A stretch of 64,000 nucleotides of DNA, from positions 5,664,501-5,728,500 of the forward strand of contig JAYJMM010000112.1 of assembly GCA_037349105.1 (NCBI GenBank), written 5' to 3'. The notes beneath the pieces are model-generated. The model was not told the origin of the DNA. It was given only the letters and a program-made list of their open reading frames with translations, and did no database searches. This DNA is from Limnomonas spitsbergensis (lineage: Eukaryota > Chlorophyta > Chlorophyceae > Chlamydomonadales). How positions within the stretch are numbered: position 1 is the first letter of the stretch; the number at the start of each line of letters is the position of its first letter. Shown here in pieces: positions 1 through 11,889 of this stretch. Both the position numbers and the translations under genes were made by a program.

Positions 1-979
1 CACCGTCGGTCTCAGCTGGGCAGGTTGGCTGGTACTGCATTGCATTGATTGGGTTGCAGCCTGATGCTGGCATGCTGCCCTACTTCGAAAACTGCTACTT
101 CTTGAAAAAGGCTGTTATCTGACTCTTAAAGCCTGGTCATTATGATATGACACTCGTGTCCCAAGAACTGTAGCTGTGACCGTTGATTTGAACTTCTGCG
201 CTGCGTCGACAGTGCATGCAGCCGGGCCAAGGCCTTGGAGGGGCGCCGTAGTAATTCACGTCAAGCCTTGAAGGGGCGGGGTTCGGCTGGATGCACAGTT
301 TAACTAATATTTTGTTGGTCCAGAGATCAGTCACGATTGCCTGTTGGGTTGAGAATGGTGGTAGTCGAACACACTGCCATCATGCCATGTCACGCCAGTC
401 GCGGTGCCCCCTGCCATCACCCTTGCCATCCGACTTTTCTCATGCACCAGGTCATAGCCACGTCACCAACGAGTTATGATAGCTCGGGAATTTGAAATTG
501 CGCAACCCTGACGAGATAGTGACTCGAATCCCCCACACAATCCCGGTCGCAGTCTAAAGCTGTCTAAAGCGAAGGTCTAAACCCCGCCCCAATTCTACCA
601 CCAACGCCCATCATTTGTGACGTGTCACCACCGCCACTGCTAGCATACGATCCTACAGCCAAACATCGATCTGACAAGCAGCCGCGACACCGAGCCTTGA
701 GGATTCGTAACTTTCACTGCAGAGAATGATACCCTCCAGGCTGTTTCAGGATGCTGGAATCCCTGCATTGGAATATGCCTCGAATCAGGGATCGCGGTCG
801 CAGGCCTTCTGTCCTGCTTCCGAGTAACAGCATCCTCCCCAGAGCGCTGGACCTTGGAAGGGACGGGCATCTGCACTCGTTCGAATGTGTTTTCAAACTT
901 AATCCAAGCAAAGAGCGAGACCCGGCCTCTGACCGCCAGTCACCCCGACTCCTAGAACAAGCTAGGCTGACAAAGCGGC
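1..979. other. gene-less leader stretch
   Basis: No convincing gene is seen. Only short unrelated open frames occur, with no recognisable motif. The right end is presumably the promoter and 5' UTR of the carrier gene that begins at 980, but I see no specific promoter element. Confidence 0.5.
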
Positions 980-3900
980 ATGTCGTCTCGACAGCGGCAG
1001 CAGCTACAGAAGCAGCAGCACCGTGCTCGATTCTGTGCGCGGCAGGGTAGTGACTGCACCTTTCTGTGCTCGGATTCCTCCTTCACGAGTCAAGCGCCCA
1101 TCTCCAACGCAGACTCCCCCAACGCTAGCGCCATCAACGCTCCCTCCTCTCCGCTCCCAAAATTCAAGCTCTCACCTTCAACCGGCCGCGTCAGCACCAA
1201 GGGTATATGCAGGTCTAACAAGCTCCACTTTGCCTCCCTGACCAGCTCGGGCCGCGGTGGTGCTTCCCACCCCCATCTGCTGCATGCCCCCATCACAGCT
1301 GCAGCCCTGGCCACTCCCGCCCGTTCCGCCTCCTCCTCATCCGCAGCCGCCCAGCAGCTACTGCTCCCCGGCGCCCGCTGGCTTCTCGCGCGTGTGGGCG
1401 CAGGCACCGCCGAACCTGCTGCTGAGGCCCGAACATGCATCAGAAGATCATCAGTGCTGCGGGGCAGCCCCCCACTGCTGCTACACCAGCAGTCAACGCA
1501 GCGACCAGCACCTGGGTCCTCAACAAGCAGAGCTGATCCAGCTGGAGCTGCAGCAGTGGCCGCTCGCAGCCTGGTCTCGGTGACAGGTGCCCGGAGCGCG
1601 GCCGCTGCTGCTGTCCCTGCTCAGGCCAGCAGGACACCGGAGGTGAAAGAGAAGGATCCATGGAACTGCGCCAAGCTGCTATTTTCAGGTACGTCCTCTC
1701 TGGGGGTCAAACTGTCAAAGTGGTACTGGGGGTGGTACTCCTGGTGGTACCGACATACAGATTGTACCGTAGAGGAATTCGAGCTGGGGTCGGGTCAGGA
1801 ACGCAGCAGAGGTTGGGGACAGGTGAGTGTACAGCAGACTGCTGTTCTCAGGTGCATGTCAGAGTTGAATTAGTCTGAAAAGTTCGCTCACGTAAAACTA
1901 GCTCCAGCAAGACCTGCCCCTCCCCCCCCTAGGGGCGCCCGCTTCAGGTGCGGAGGACTGCTTCAGGCGCCCCTCAAATCATTTCCAGAGTTCAGAAGGG
2001 AACCGCTTCTGAAAGACCCCACTTGACTGGAAAATCTCACCACCTCAGGAACCACCCTGTGAATCACAATTTGTAGTGCATGAGTGCATGACCCACTTGC
2101 CCACTCGTGATGTCGTCTCCACAGCCCTTGTGCCTGCACTCAAGGCACCATGCTGCGCTGTACCCTCACTGTACCCCCTCTCTACCCTTTCATCCACTTT
2201 GCTTGCACCAAGAGTTGCTCCCCTTCCACCCTGATGTGATCCTGCCTGGCCTGTTTCTGAACCCCGTTCCAGGTGCCATGACAGCTGTTGTGTCTCGAAC
2301 CTGCGTCGCCCCTCTGGAGCGCATCAAGATGGAGCTGGTGGTGAGACTGGGATAACACATTTTAAATTTAAATGTTTGAGCCCAAACCTGCGTCACCCCA
2401 CTCGAGCCCTTCAAAATAGAGCTGGTGGTCACAACCTGGTCAAAGCGAGTCCTGTGGAGTCAGATTTCTGAGTAGTGTTGGGCTCTAATCCTGTTTTTGA
2501 GTGGCGGGACGGAGATTGCTGAAATCAACCCTTTAGCCCTTAACCCTCCCCCGCAGCTCAAATATAGCAAGAGATCAGTTCCCAAACTTTTAATCCCTCC
2601 CCTGCAGCGCAAGCATGACATTCGATGACCCAATCAACCCTGCACCTTTTCGCATTCAAAACATAAAAGGGTGTCAGCTCCTCCATCTTGAACCCTGAAC
2701 CCTTTTGCAGCTTAAACAGAATACTGGATCCGCGCTCTCCACCGCCTCGGAAGTCTGGCGGACGGAAGGCGTTGCGGGCTTCTGGCGGGGAAACTTCGTT
2801 AACATCCTCCGGACTGCGCCATTCAAGGTACGGTGACGCCGCTGCGCTGGAAAGCCGTAGCTTGGGAGGAAGGATTGCCCTGTGCTGGTGTCCTCTGCCT
2901 ACAATTGTGCACTTCAAGGTATAACCCCTGGAATAACTGACATCTTCTGTTTACCTAGGGGGGTGCAGAGAGCCTAGGATGAGGTCTGAGGGATGGGGAG
3001 GCATCTGCTTGAGAGCGTGTCCCTACATCTTTAGAGTGTGTCCCTGCATCTTTTGTCCACACCTCTACCTGCTCCTTGAGGCCCTCACAGGCCACCTCAG
3101 CCCTCAACACTCCACACTGAGCACTCAGCTCCGCACCTATCGGGAGCTACTAGTGTCGAACCTTGATGTGGATGCTTAAAGCTTTTGCTCCCAATCCACC
3201 CCACTTGCACTTACATACATTGATATCTGTGTCCTGTGGTGTGATGCTGAAAGGCTTGTTGACCCCATGGGCCATCCTGGTTGCATGCTTGGTTGCCTTG
3301 GCCATCATATTCTTTCTTTTCCCCCTGTACCTGCCTGCCTGTTTGGATGCGCAGGCCATCATATAATCATATTCCTTTTTATACCCTGCCTGTCTGGATG
3401 CGCAGGCCATCATTTTCCTGTCCTTTGATATGTACCACAAGATGCTGGTGCGGATAGCGGGGGAGGAGTGCAACGCGGCAAGGTTCGCAGCAGGAGCATG
3501 TGCAGGTGGGTGGATGCAATGCATGGGTCTGAAATCTGAACAGTAGGGGAGGAGATGAACGCAGCGAGGCTCACGTTAGCAGCAAGGGCAACGGGCTTTG
3601 GCAAATGATGAGAGGTGCCAAGATTGGCTAGCTTCCACTGGATGTTACGCACGCGCGTGTTGGCTGCAGGCAGCATTGCATAACTGCATACTCGCAAGGC
3701 TGAGGTTTTTTTATCCTCCATCCTGTTTTGGCTGCAGGCATGACCGCCACGCTGGCATGCTTCCCGCTGGATGTTGCGCGCACGCGTCTGCTGGCCAAGG
3801 GAGGCGGCCCGCGGTACGGCGGACCGTTCAAGACGATCGCCGGCATTGCGCGGCATGAGGGCACGGGCGCACTATATGCGGGTGAGTGCAGGCAGGATTA

Positions 3901-6011
3901 TGATGCTTCCCTTGGCACATGAATACATGATGGTAGTAATCATTTTCTGGTGAATCGCGTACATGTGTTGTACCCCAGCCTGCAGCAGGATGCCTCAGGT
4001 GTGGCAAGCTATGCTGCTGGGGCATCTGGCTGCCGGCTGGTCCAGGTTACATCCACATTGGGCCTTTGGAGGGGGCAGGAAGGCCTGCCAATGGCGGCGC
4101 CTCGTAGCTGGGAAAACAGGCATTTCCTGATTTGCCATGTTGAAGCCTCAGCTCAGCCCGTCATTGCTCCCCTGTGGTTCCTCTTCACACATGTTATTCA
4201 AGCTCCCTAGCTCCGGATCCAGAATCCAGATATTGGAGGCTGCCATGTCCAATAAGGCCCCGTTGGTTTGCTAAAGGTTGTATGCCCGTCTCCCTCCTCC
4301 CCCACCCTTCAGGCTGCCTGCCTGCCCTGATTGGGATGGCCCCCGCCGGAGCCATCTTCTACGGCCTATTTGACATGCTCAAGCACCAGCACCTGGGACG
4401 CATGGCTACGAAGCGCGCGGCAAGCCCCTTCCCGCATTCCGCGGAGCCTCTGCAGCTGGAGACACACTGGACGCTCATTTACGGTGCCTTGGCAGGTAAG
4501 GCCTCAAAATACGTTCCACGGGTAAAAGCTCATCAAAGACTGCAAAAAAAGGAACCCTGAGGTCCACGGCCAGAGCGCAGTACTGGGGGAGCTGTGGCTG
4601 CAGGTGACGTGTCGAGGGGGGGTGATGTAGAGGTAAGGGCCGCACAAAGGCTTGCTGCACCCTAAGGCATGTGTTGTGGACTCTGATGACAAGTTGTAGA
4701 TAGTGATGATGACGAGTTGTGGTTTCTGATGTCGGAGTCCAAATGTGCGCACATCAGCTCGCCGGTAACTTGTTTCGCGCGGGTACCCTGTCCTCCACGT
4801 CAACAAGAGGGCCACCTCTGCACCCACCGCATGTGGAAGATTCAGATTTTAAGGTCGCTCCCTGATGTCCTTCTGTGACTCTCTCCCTGATGTCCCTCTG
4901 TGACTCTCTCTCTCTTTCTCTGAGCACATAATGATACCTTCTGGATTTCTGATTTGTGTTTTCGCCTGTTGCCCACCCCTCCATGCACACAGGTGTCTGC
5001 TCTGAGCTGGTGGTGTACCCGGTGAGTTGGTGGCGTTGGTTAGTTGATGGTTGGTTGGTTGGTGGTTAATGGTGTACCCGGTGAGTCTGAGTTGAGGGTC
5101 ATGCTCCATGTGGCATGTTGATAAGTTAATGCCTGGGGAAGGTTTGGGGTTATTGTTTGGGGAAACAGGGCGCCTGTATTTGGCTAAACCTTCAACCCTT
5201 TCCTCCCTCTATCTGCACCCTCCACACGTATCCTGAACCCTGCTCCCTCGCTGGCTGCATCCTTCACACTCAACCTGATACCTGCCCCCTTCCCACCCCC
5301 ACTTTCGCCCTAAACCCTAACCGCTGCCTCCTCTGTTTTTCCTTCAGCTGGAAGTTGTCCGCCGCCGGATTCAGGTCCAGAGCATGGCCATGGCGGCCGC
5401 TCGGCAATCGATGCGGCACCCCTCCGCGCTTACGGTCGGCGCGGCGGCGGCTGTGGCGCTCAACCGCGTCGGACCGCATCATGCTGCTGCCGCTGCTAGA
5501 GGCCTGAAAGGTATCTCGCAGACCTGCGCCGAGATTTGGCGGTCGGAGGGCGCCCGGGGCTTTTACAGCGGCATGGTGCCCAACATGATCCAGGTGAGAG
5601 GGAGGGGAAGAGGTGTGGAGATTCTGAGTGTGCAGGTCGGGCAGTTGGTTGGTGGGGGCAGAGGTGCGGAGGTTGTGAGTGCGGAGGTTGGACGGTTGGT
5701 TGGTGAGGGGAAGAGGTGCGGAGGTTGTGCGTGACGAGGGCACCTGGAGTTTTATCAGGGATAGGGTGCCCAACATAATCCAGTCAAGAATTGAACGGCT
5801 GGAAATGGAGCGTGAGGTATGGCGGACAGGGAGCAGTAGGGGGTGGGGAGGGTTTCCTAAGATTTGGCACGCATTTGAATTTGAATTTGAAATCTGCCGG
5901 GCCAGGATCCAACATGTGCTACCTCGAAATCAACCGCAGGTCCTCCCTGCCTCAGCGCTCAGCTACTACACGTACGACAGCCTTAAGCGCATGCTGAAAG
6001 CAGAGGCCTAA
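980..6011 (+). CDS. mitochondrial carrier family protein, adenine nucleotide transporter BT1/BTL-like (9 exons)
   Basis: Predicted 555-residue SLC25-type carrier that exchanges a metabolite, probably adenine nucleotides, across an organelle inner membrane. Exons by phase-matched GT/AG joins: 980-1688, 2273-2340, 2711-2827, 3406-3505, 3738-3881, 4313-4495, 4993-5021, 5348-5593, 5940-6011. Residues 1-235 are a long Ala/Ser/Arg-rich leader, likely an organelle targeting extension. Three carrier repeats follow, each with the signature Px[DE]xx[KR]: PLERIK (about 250-255), PLDVAR (341-346) and PLEVVR (450-455, split between exons 7 and 8). The segment GFWRGNFVNILRTAPFK in exon 3 is very close to plant BT1-like (BTL) carriers, which is why I prefer that subfamily. 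An Ala-rich insert lies in exon 8. The start is the first ATG of the open frame; the stop is TAA at 6009-6011. Substrate and organelle are inferred from family. Most introns contain decayed copies of the neighbouring exon ends (separate entry). Confidence 0.9.
1836..5783 (+). repeat. exon-edge copies in the carrier-gene introns
   Basis: Intronic sequences repeat the ends of the flanking exons. Donor-side copies: 1836-1850 (exon 1 end), 2385-2427 (exon 2 end, 87 bp after the original, still ending CTGGTG before GT), 2911-2918 (exon 3 end CTTCAAG before GT), about 3546-3590 (exon 4 end), 5071-5080 (exon 7 end GTGTACCCG, 59 bp downstream, again before GTGAGT) and about 5734-5783 (exon 8 end GTGCCCAACATAATCCAG). 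Acceptor-side copies: around 2556 and 2607 (before exon 3), about 3282-3320 and 3335-3370 (before exon 4; the second keeps TGGATGCGCAG then GCCATCAT) and about 3628-3673 (before exon 5, keeps the GGATGTT(A/G)CGC core). Similarity is read by eye. Confidence 0.75.
3985..4105 (+). mobile_element. dispersed GGCC-rich element, family A, copy 1
   Basis: About 120 bp inside carrier intron 5. It shares the order GTGTGGC(C)A, GCTGCT, GCCGGC, GGTCCAGGTT, CATTGGGCCTTT and CCTGCCAATGG with copies near 16700, 18945, 25610 (-), 44395, 45160 (-), 51175, 61150 (-) and 61440. No coding capacity. SINE- or MITE-like by size and dispersion; the class is not determined. Confidence 0.6.
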
Positions 6012-6557
6012 AATCACGCGGCCCGCATCCCGACAGTGGAGAAGCAGCAGTGGAGAAAGGCCCCTCATCCGACCCCTCTACTGTTGCTTCCACCAAGCGG
6101 CCGGACGCGCCAGGTCTCCCTTCTCACAGTAGATGGACTCCAAAGTTGACAACGGATCATTCAAGATCTCATGATCAGGTCCGCGAGGGCTCACATTGAG
6201 TTGCATCCGAACGTCTTCTGCTGATTCCAGGCAGCTTCCCTCTCCTGCAAATGTCACTGCTGATTCCAGCTGCAGCATCCCTATAGGTTGCAGATTGAGT
6301 TGCATGCAGGCATGTCGTAAAGATCTTGTTTTCCTCGTTCGTCCGCACACCTTCTCAACACCATCCCAGTTTTTTTTCTGGGCTCGTTCTTTCTGCACTC
6401 TGTACCCAGCCAATAGATGGGTGTCGCCACTGCTGCATCAACAGACTGGCACCTTCCAGTACATTCTCGCACCTTCTCTCCACCTTCCTTCAATTATTCA
6501 TCAGCTGGTACGGGTGGGGTACCTCTCAGGGTCCGCTTTGTGGAAGGAGGCATGGCT

Positions 6558-6620
6558 GCATTTGCAGCTGGCAGCCTGCATTTGCAGCTGGCAGCCTGCA
6601 TTTGCAGCTGGCAGCCTGCA
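6558..6620. repeat. 20-bp tandem repeat, three copies
   Basis: The unit GCATTTGCAGCTGGCAGCCT is present three times in a row without change. No function is apparent. Confidence 0.9.
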
Positions 6621-7210
6621 AATGGATTCATGCCACTGCCATGACAGCAACAGTGGGCTCGGCTACTGTCTTTGAGGCCCGATTCATGCCAGCTGCGGCG
6701 TGCCCATCAGCCTTGTCGCCAATGCCTCTGTTGGCCATGCATTCATTTTGTATGTATGTGGCCCATATTAGGCGTAGGTCATTTTAGTGTTGGATTCATT
6801 TTGTATTTGTACTTCAGCTCGAGCTTAAGCCCCTGGATATTATTTTCAACAGAGGGAGGGGGGGGAGCTCTGCACTCCAGTGCTTGCTTGAGGGTGCTTC
6901 ACCTGCAAATCAGCTTTTCATCGCGGCCCAAGGGACCTGGCGCAGCCGAGGGTGGAGGGGGCAGTCCCGCATTAGGGCTGGGCCCGTGCCCCCCTTTAGG
7001 CTGACCTCCAGGACTTAGTATGTCCAGAGGGTTTGGATAGGTGAAAAAGGTGAATGACACGAACCCATCCTTGTACTAGATCTCTCTATTCATCACCTTT
7101 CCTTGATATGGGCATAACATCGTTTTGTAATCCGGTCCCCAGTAATGAATAATATATGAAAATAGAAACAGTCGTGCCCCTCCTGGGCTAGCTTCCAGCG
7201 CGCACCTGCT

Positions 7211-7262
7211 GAGGTTAACGACGCTACACCTCTGGGCCATGATGAAATGAAGCTCGGCCACT
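7211..7262 (-). mobile_element. LINE-tail fragment (family B)
   Basis: Matches the 3' tail of the LINE at 52611-54609. It keeps the ACACCTCTGGGCCATG and GCTCGGCC blocks seen at 10448, 52365 and 52615. Probably the extreme 3' end of a 5'-truncated retrocopy. Confidence 0.55.
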
Positions 7263-7849
7263 TGGGCAAACATAATAATCGTCGAGGGAGAAGGCACAAG
7301 AGGAAAGGAAGGAAAGCAACTTCACCTTTTAAACAACATGAACAGCAATAAAGGTCAGGTGAACCGTATCCCCTGCCTCTGAAGAGACTAGCATTTACAA
7401 GTCTCGACTACAAGTTCCACAAAAGCCAGGGCCTCCCACTCCTGCCTGCGGGCTATTCTAGTTCATGTCTCGTAGGGAGCTAAAGGCAAAAGGGCGTTGT
7501 GTCTTGTAACGTTTGGCCATCATCTAAACAAATCAAACATGCATTTTTACCGGTATAAGAGGATTGCATGGTACGTTGATCAGATGAGGCCCAGCGAGAG
7601 GTATTGACGCAGCCAATTGCATATTGGGCACTGAAGCCGGGTTGTAACCTAAGCATGATGGTAAACATGAAGGATAAACAGAGACTGGGGGACGTGCTTG
7701 GATCGTCCCCCCTGATTTCTCTTTCAGTTTTGTACCATGCCAATGACATGACTCCGCCGTGTTACATGCACGAACTTGTGTGCTGACTGCTGAACCCTCA
7801 AGGACGACTTTGTTGATGTCGCATACGGTAATTGCTGAGAGTGCGGGCG

Positions 7850-8080
7850 TGAGGGCACTGGCTTTCCTTTCCAAACTCTTCCTTCTCAATTTCTTCCTCC
7901 TCTCTTTGAGGGGGGGCACAAAAAATAACTGAATACACCCCATCATCGAAAGTTGTAGAGCTTGACGAGGCCTTTCCATATCTGGTCTTAAAATTGTGTT
8001 TGGCCCAGGGGGCTGGGATATTTGGAGGGTCAAAGTGCGGGGGGGGAGGGGGGTAAAATGAAAAAAGGCATTTTTGGAAA
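7850..8080 (+). repeat. dispersed repeat family C, copy 1
   Basis: Shares about 140 bp, in opposite orientation, with 22290-22430. Common landmarks are GTAGAGCTTGACGAGG and TGGCCCAGGGGGCTGGGATAT, next to a G-run. No coding capacity; probably part of a mobile element. Confidence 0.65.
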
Positions 8081-8224
8081 CTTTAGAATCTTATTTAGGG
8101 ATCTCTTTTAGAGGAGACTGTAAAAAAAGTGTGCCTAGAAGAAAAAAGTGACTAAAAAAAAAAAAAAAACGCGCAACAGAACCTTCTATTCCAGCCTGAA
8201 CGGCTCACGACGCTCAGCAGGCAC

Positions 8225-8600
8225 CGGGCAGGCGATCAAAAGATGCGCATTGACAATGTGATTCTAATGCACTTAACGTCGGGTGTAGGCAATATGTATT
8301 CGAAAAGTTATTGCAGTCGCTGCGAATTGGGGGCCGATGGCATCTCTCGCCGGCCAACCACCCAATCACCCATGCTACATACCGAAACGAGTGGCGACGC
8401 TCGGCATGCACGGCCTGGGTTGCAACACAGTCTTCCGCCGCAAGCGCGGCATCGATTAAAAGCAGCGCATTAGCAATGTGGTTATATTGTTCTCAACGTC
8501 GGGTGTAGGCGATATGTATTCGAAAAGCAATCGCACATTATGCGCTGCGCGGCGATGACGTCGCTCACCGGCCACCCACCCAAACTAACTGCCCATGAGT
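8225..8600. repeat. diverged direct duplication, period about 220 bp
   Basis: Two adjacent copies share AACGTCGGGTGTAGGC, ATATGTATTCGAAAAG and a CCGGCCA(A/C)CCACCCAA block. Intergenic; no gene recognised in it. Confidence 0.7.
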
Positions 8601-9039
8601 AATGCCGTACAGGTGTCAGTCGCTTCTCGCCTCGCACGGACGAGACTGATCAAGCGAAGGTCGCGAATTCGATACCTGCTGGATGCAGAAATAATTATTG
8701 CAGACCGTGCGTTATTGCACTGACACGTCGATGGATGTTCAACCCGTAAAAAGTGCGAAGGGTTCAAGAAAAAGAAAAGACACAAAAAGAAACCCGGGGA
8801 AGGTGGCAAAGATCCCCACCCTGGTTTTTAACATCAGATTGAGACGATGGCAACACCGTTGCATTCCTACTGCCATTTGCTACAGATATGCATCATACAA
8901 AATTCCACACAGAATACCGGACCCCTCTTGGCATGCAATTTGGGTATGGGGGGTGTCATGGCTCTGGAACCACATGCACCGTTGTGCGTACACTCATTAC
9001 GGACTCACACGGTGTAGCTGCATTGGTATGAATTAAACA

Positions 9040-9911
9040 ATGACGACCTTCTGTGAGCATTGTTTGAAGCTCTCAAACTTCACAGACAACCCAGATGACT
9101 TAGGGAATCACCAAGAAGGGAAAGAGTGCAAGAGAGGAGCTGAGAAGCTGGCCAAGGAGAACTCGACGAAACGACAGCCCACAATCACATCATTATACTC
9201 CACTTCTACTTCTGCTACTCCCTCAGCTCCTGCTGCTGCTGCTGTTGCCGAGCATGCGGCTGTCGCCAAGCCTTCTAGCCCAGCTGGTGGGGGTCCTTGG
9301 TCAGCTTCCACCAGCTTCTAGCCACAACTTGAGCATGTCGGCTGAGTTCCCGTGCAGAGGCGATGATGCCAAGCCCTGGCCACTTTGCGATGACAACCCC
9401 CGAGAGTTGGAGGATGTTCAGCAAGAATATGGACCATCAGTAGTTGGGGATGCGCCGACGGTGTACAAGGTGCATGGCTGCGGGACGATAACCAAGCTAT
9501 CAGCTATGCGGTTGCACGTCGGAGCGCACATCTTGCTGCGCCAACGTGGGGCAGCCTGTAGCTTGGCGCCAGCGGGGTTCTGCCACTAATCCTTGCACCA
9601 GCAGACCAGTGGCTTGCACCATCTGCAGGAGAATCGCGGGTACCATCCGCCCGTATATGTGGAGTTATCACTTCCTAGATCACATGGAGTCAGCCCACCC
9701 TGGTGAGGAGCTGACGCAGGCAAATGTGACGAGATATGCCATCAGCGCTGAGGAGTTGAAGGGGTCGGTGGGCAAGGAGCTCCCCAAGAAGCGGAAGACC
9801 AAGCTTCTGAAGCAGCACTTCAGCACGCTTAAGTTAGATGCTAGTTTGATGCCACTCATGCGTGAGTCCTCTCATTTCTGGAGCCTCGAGGTCTCCAGCG
9901 AGGATAGGTAG
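9040..9911 (+). pseudogene. broken zinc-finger protein ORF
   Basis: Three overlapping open stretches in three different frames (9040-9321, 9245-9589, 9546-9911) read like one protein interrupted by frameshifts. The first begins with a Cys/His cluster (CEHC, then NHQEGKEC). The second holds a run ending in GDAPTVYKVHGCGTITKLS. The third has CTICRR followed by HFLDHMESAH, a C-x2-C-x14-H-x3-H arrangement near a classical zinc finger, and ends in a basic PKKRKTK stretch that could be a nuclear localisation signal. I do not recognise the family; a transposon-derived DNA-binding protein is the best guess. Very short introns instead of frameshifts cannot be excluded. Neighbours are repeats, which fits a mobile-element relic. 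Confidence 0.4.
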
Positions 9912-11889
9912 CTGGCAGGTGGTAGCAAGAATGGTATATTCTTTTGTTACACCGCTGAGCATTTGTGAACTAGCTACATTTATCGACACCATTAGAAGCG
10001 CACTGACGAGCTGATTGAAATTGACCCCGCTCCATTCCTTCAATTCTGATTTTTGACTGAGAAATCAAGGTTTTACTAGGTTCCGGAGGCGGGGGGTAGC
10101 CAGAAGTCGTTTCACATTTTCTTTATGAAGGGGTGTTTTACTTTTTTTTGCCCCCCCCCCTCGCCTCTCTTTCCTTAAGTATCCGTTACTCACACCTGAC
10201 ACAGGCGCCCGCTGCGGTTTGATCTTTGGAGCAGGGCCCAGAGGTAAAACGTCATAGATGACATTTCACAAACAAAACGCCAGAGGCGGTCATGCACATC
10301 ATGATAGCGTTTTCAATTCCCTCGGCTCAGAAGATGAGGTCGAGGCATATGATGATGAACCGGGCTGGCTCCCACCGTTACCGGTGCAGCCATGCACAGA
10401 AAGAAAAAGCTGCGACTCCCGTGAGGAGTGGGAGCACACGCGCATAGTCCATGACATTACACCTCTGGGCCATGCTGCAAAGGCTCGGCCGCATGGTGAA
10501 CTCCCAAATCGACGAGCATCGACTCCCTGACCCCTGCCTAATAGTTGGAGAGGCCACGTTTCGTCGGCACGCACATGTCTGGACAGACCTTCACCATATG
10601 TCGGAGGCACAGACAGCCAGAGCTTATGCGGGACCAGCCTGGGTGGCAAGTCGGCCTCACACATGACGAATCGAGCTGACAGCATCATCCAATGATCCAA
10701 GCAATGATGGTGCACCCCCTTGAACCCAGTTGACACAGCTTACCCCTCCTGACACTCTCCCAACATACAGCCCTGTCCGGAACAAAGCCCTCCCCATGTG
10801 TCCAGCACTATGCGCCTCCATGCACCTCAGCCTTCCATCAACAGGCTCGTCCCACCTTTTCAGCATGCCTACCCTGCCTCGTTTGCCCACAACAGCGCCC
10901 CCACACACACCTTCCCAATAATGCCATAATTGCTGCATTACCCCCCTTCCACACCCGATCCACCACGCAGGCTTTCCGAAATCCAGAATATCCGCATCCT
11001 CTCATGTTCGCCTTGCATGCGCATTGTTGGATTGCTGTCATCGCAGCTTCCCTCAGTACCCTCTCCACTACAATGCTCACATGACAGACCACCCTTGGCA
11101 GCCCCAGGCCCCTCTGGCTGTGAGAATGTTAGCTCAAGCACTCCAAGAAAGACAGCGCTGCCTGTTTCAGAATCAGTCTTGACTCGTGGTTCAGAGGCAG
11201 AAGACTACACAGGGCGGGTCCTTGACCGGTACGCAGCTCCTGTTGTCCGGCCGGTTCGGTTTTCATGCTGCTGCTGCCGCTCTCATACTGTTGCTGCTGT
11301 ATCAGTACCAGTCCTGTGGGGGGGGGGGGGGGGGGCACATTTCCGCACGCTGAGCTGGCGGTCACGCTTCTAATTTCGTATCTGGACCCATTAACACAGA
11401 TATGTGGTGGGGAACTGGGGTCAACTCCTAGGGCCCCGTGCAGAGTGCTGCCAGAATAGGGTCTGAAGCGGGATCTGTAGCAGGATCAGGATCAGGAGCA
11501 TGTTACCTTGAGGGGAATGGCCAATTACCCACGTCTCCCAGCATGAAGACTGGCCGGGCTTGCCCTGTGCATACTATAGCAGCGGTGTGGGAGCCAGAAG
11601 CGCACTGTGGGCTAGCCTTAGTAACAGCTCAGAGGCAACCAACTAAGCCACACCAGACTACCCATTGCAACATATCAAAACCTCATCTGCCCTCATAATT
11701 TACACTGTATGAGGTTCAGGGATGCATGCGTGTACTATTTATCCATTGTCCACCCCAGTTTCTAGTTGGAAATGACGAGTTCTTGTCAACATTTTGACCT
11801 GAGGGCAGCATTAAATTAAAATGAATCATTTTTTAAGCCTTAGGAAAGGCAAATCAGATCTACGGTATGCGTACATTTCTCACCTGCGA
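9912..11889. other. gene-poor stretch with repeat fragments
   Basis: Contains two short LINE-tail matches (10226-10262 on +, 10448-10492 on -) and a 16-base G-run beginning near 11319. No gene recognised. The left part (about 10080-10170) is rich in T and C runs. Confidence 0.45.

Larger units (their letters stand above)
6012..9039. other. gene-poor intergenic stretch
   Basis: 3' flank of the carrier gene, then no convincing gene. It holds a 20-bp tandem triplet (6558-6620), a LINE-tail fragment near 7211-7262, a family C repeat (7850-8080), an A-run near 8155-8170 and a diverged direct duplication (8225-8600). Confidence 0.5.

Noticed and set aside
1023..1661. Additional ORFs overlapping the carrier's first exon
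   Set aside because: Shadows in other frames of a GC-rich leader; only the 980 frame connects in phase to the carrier exons.
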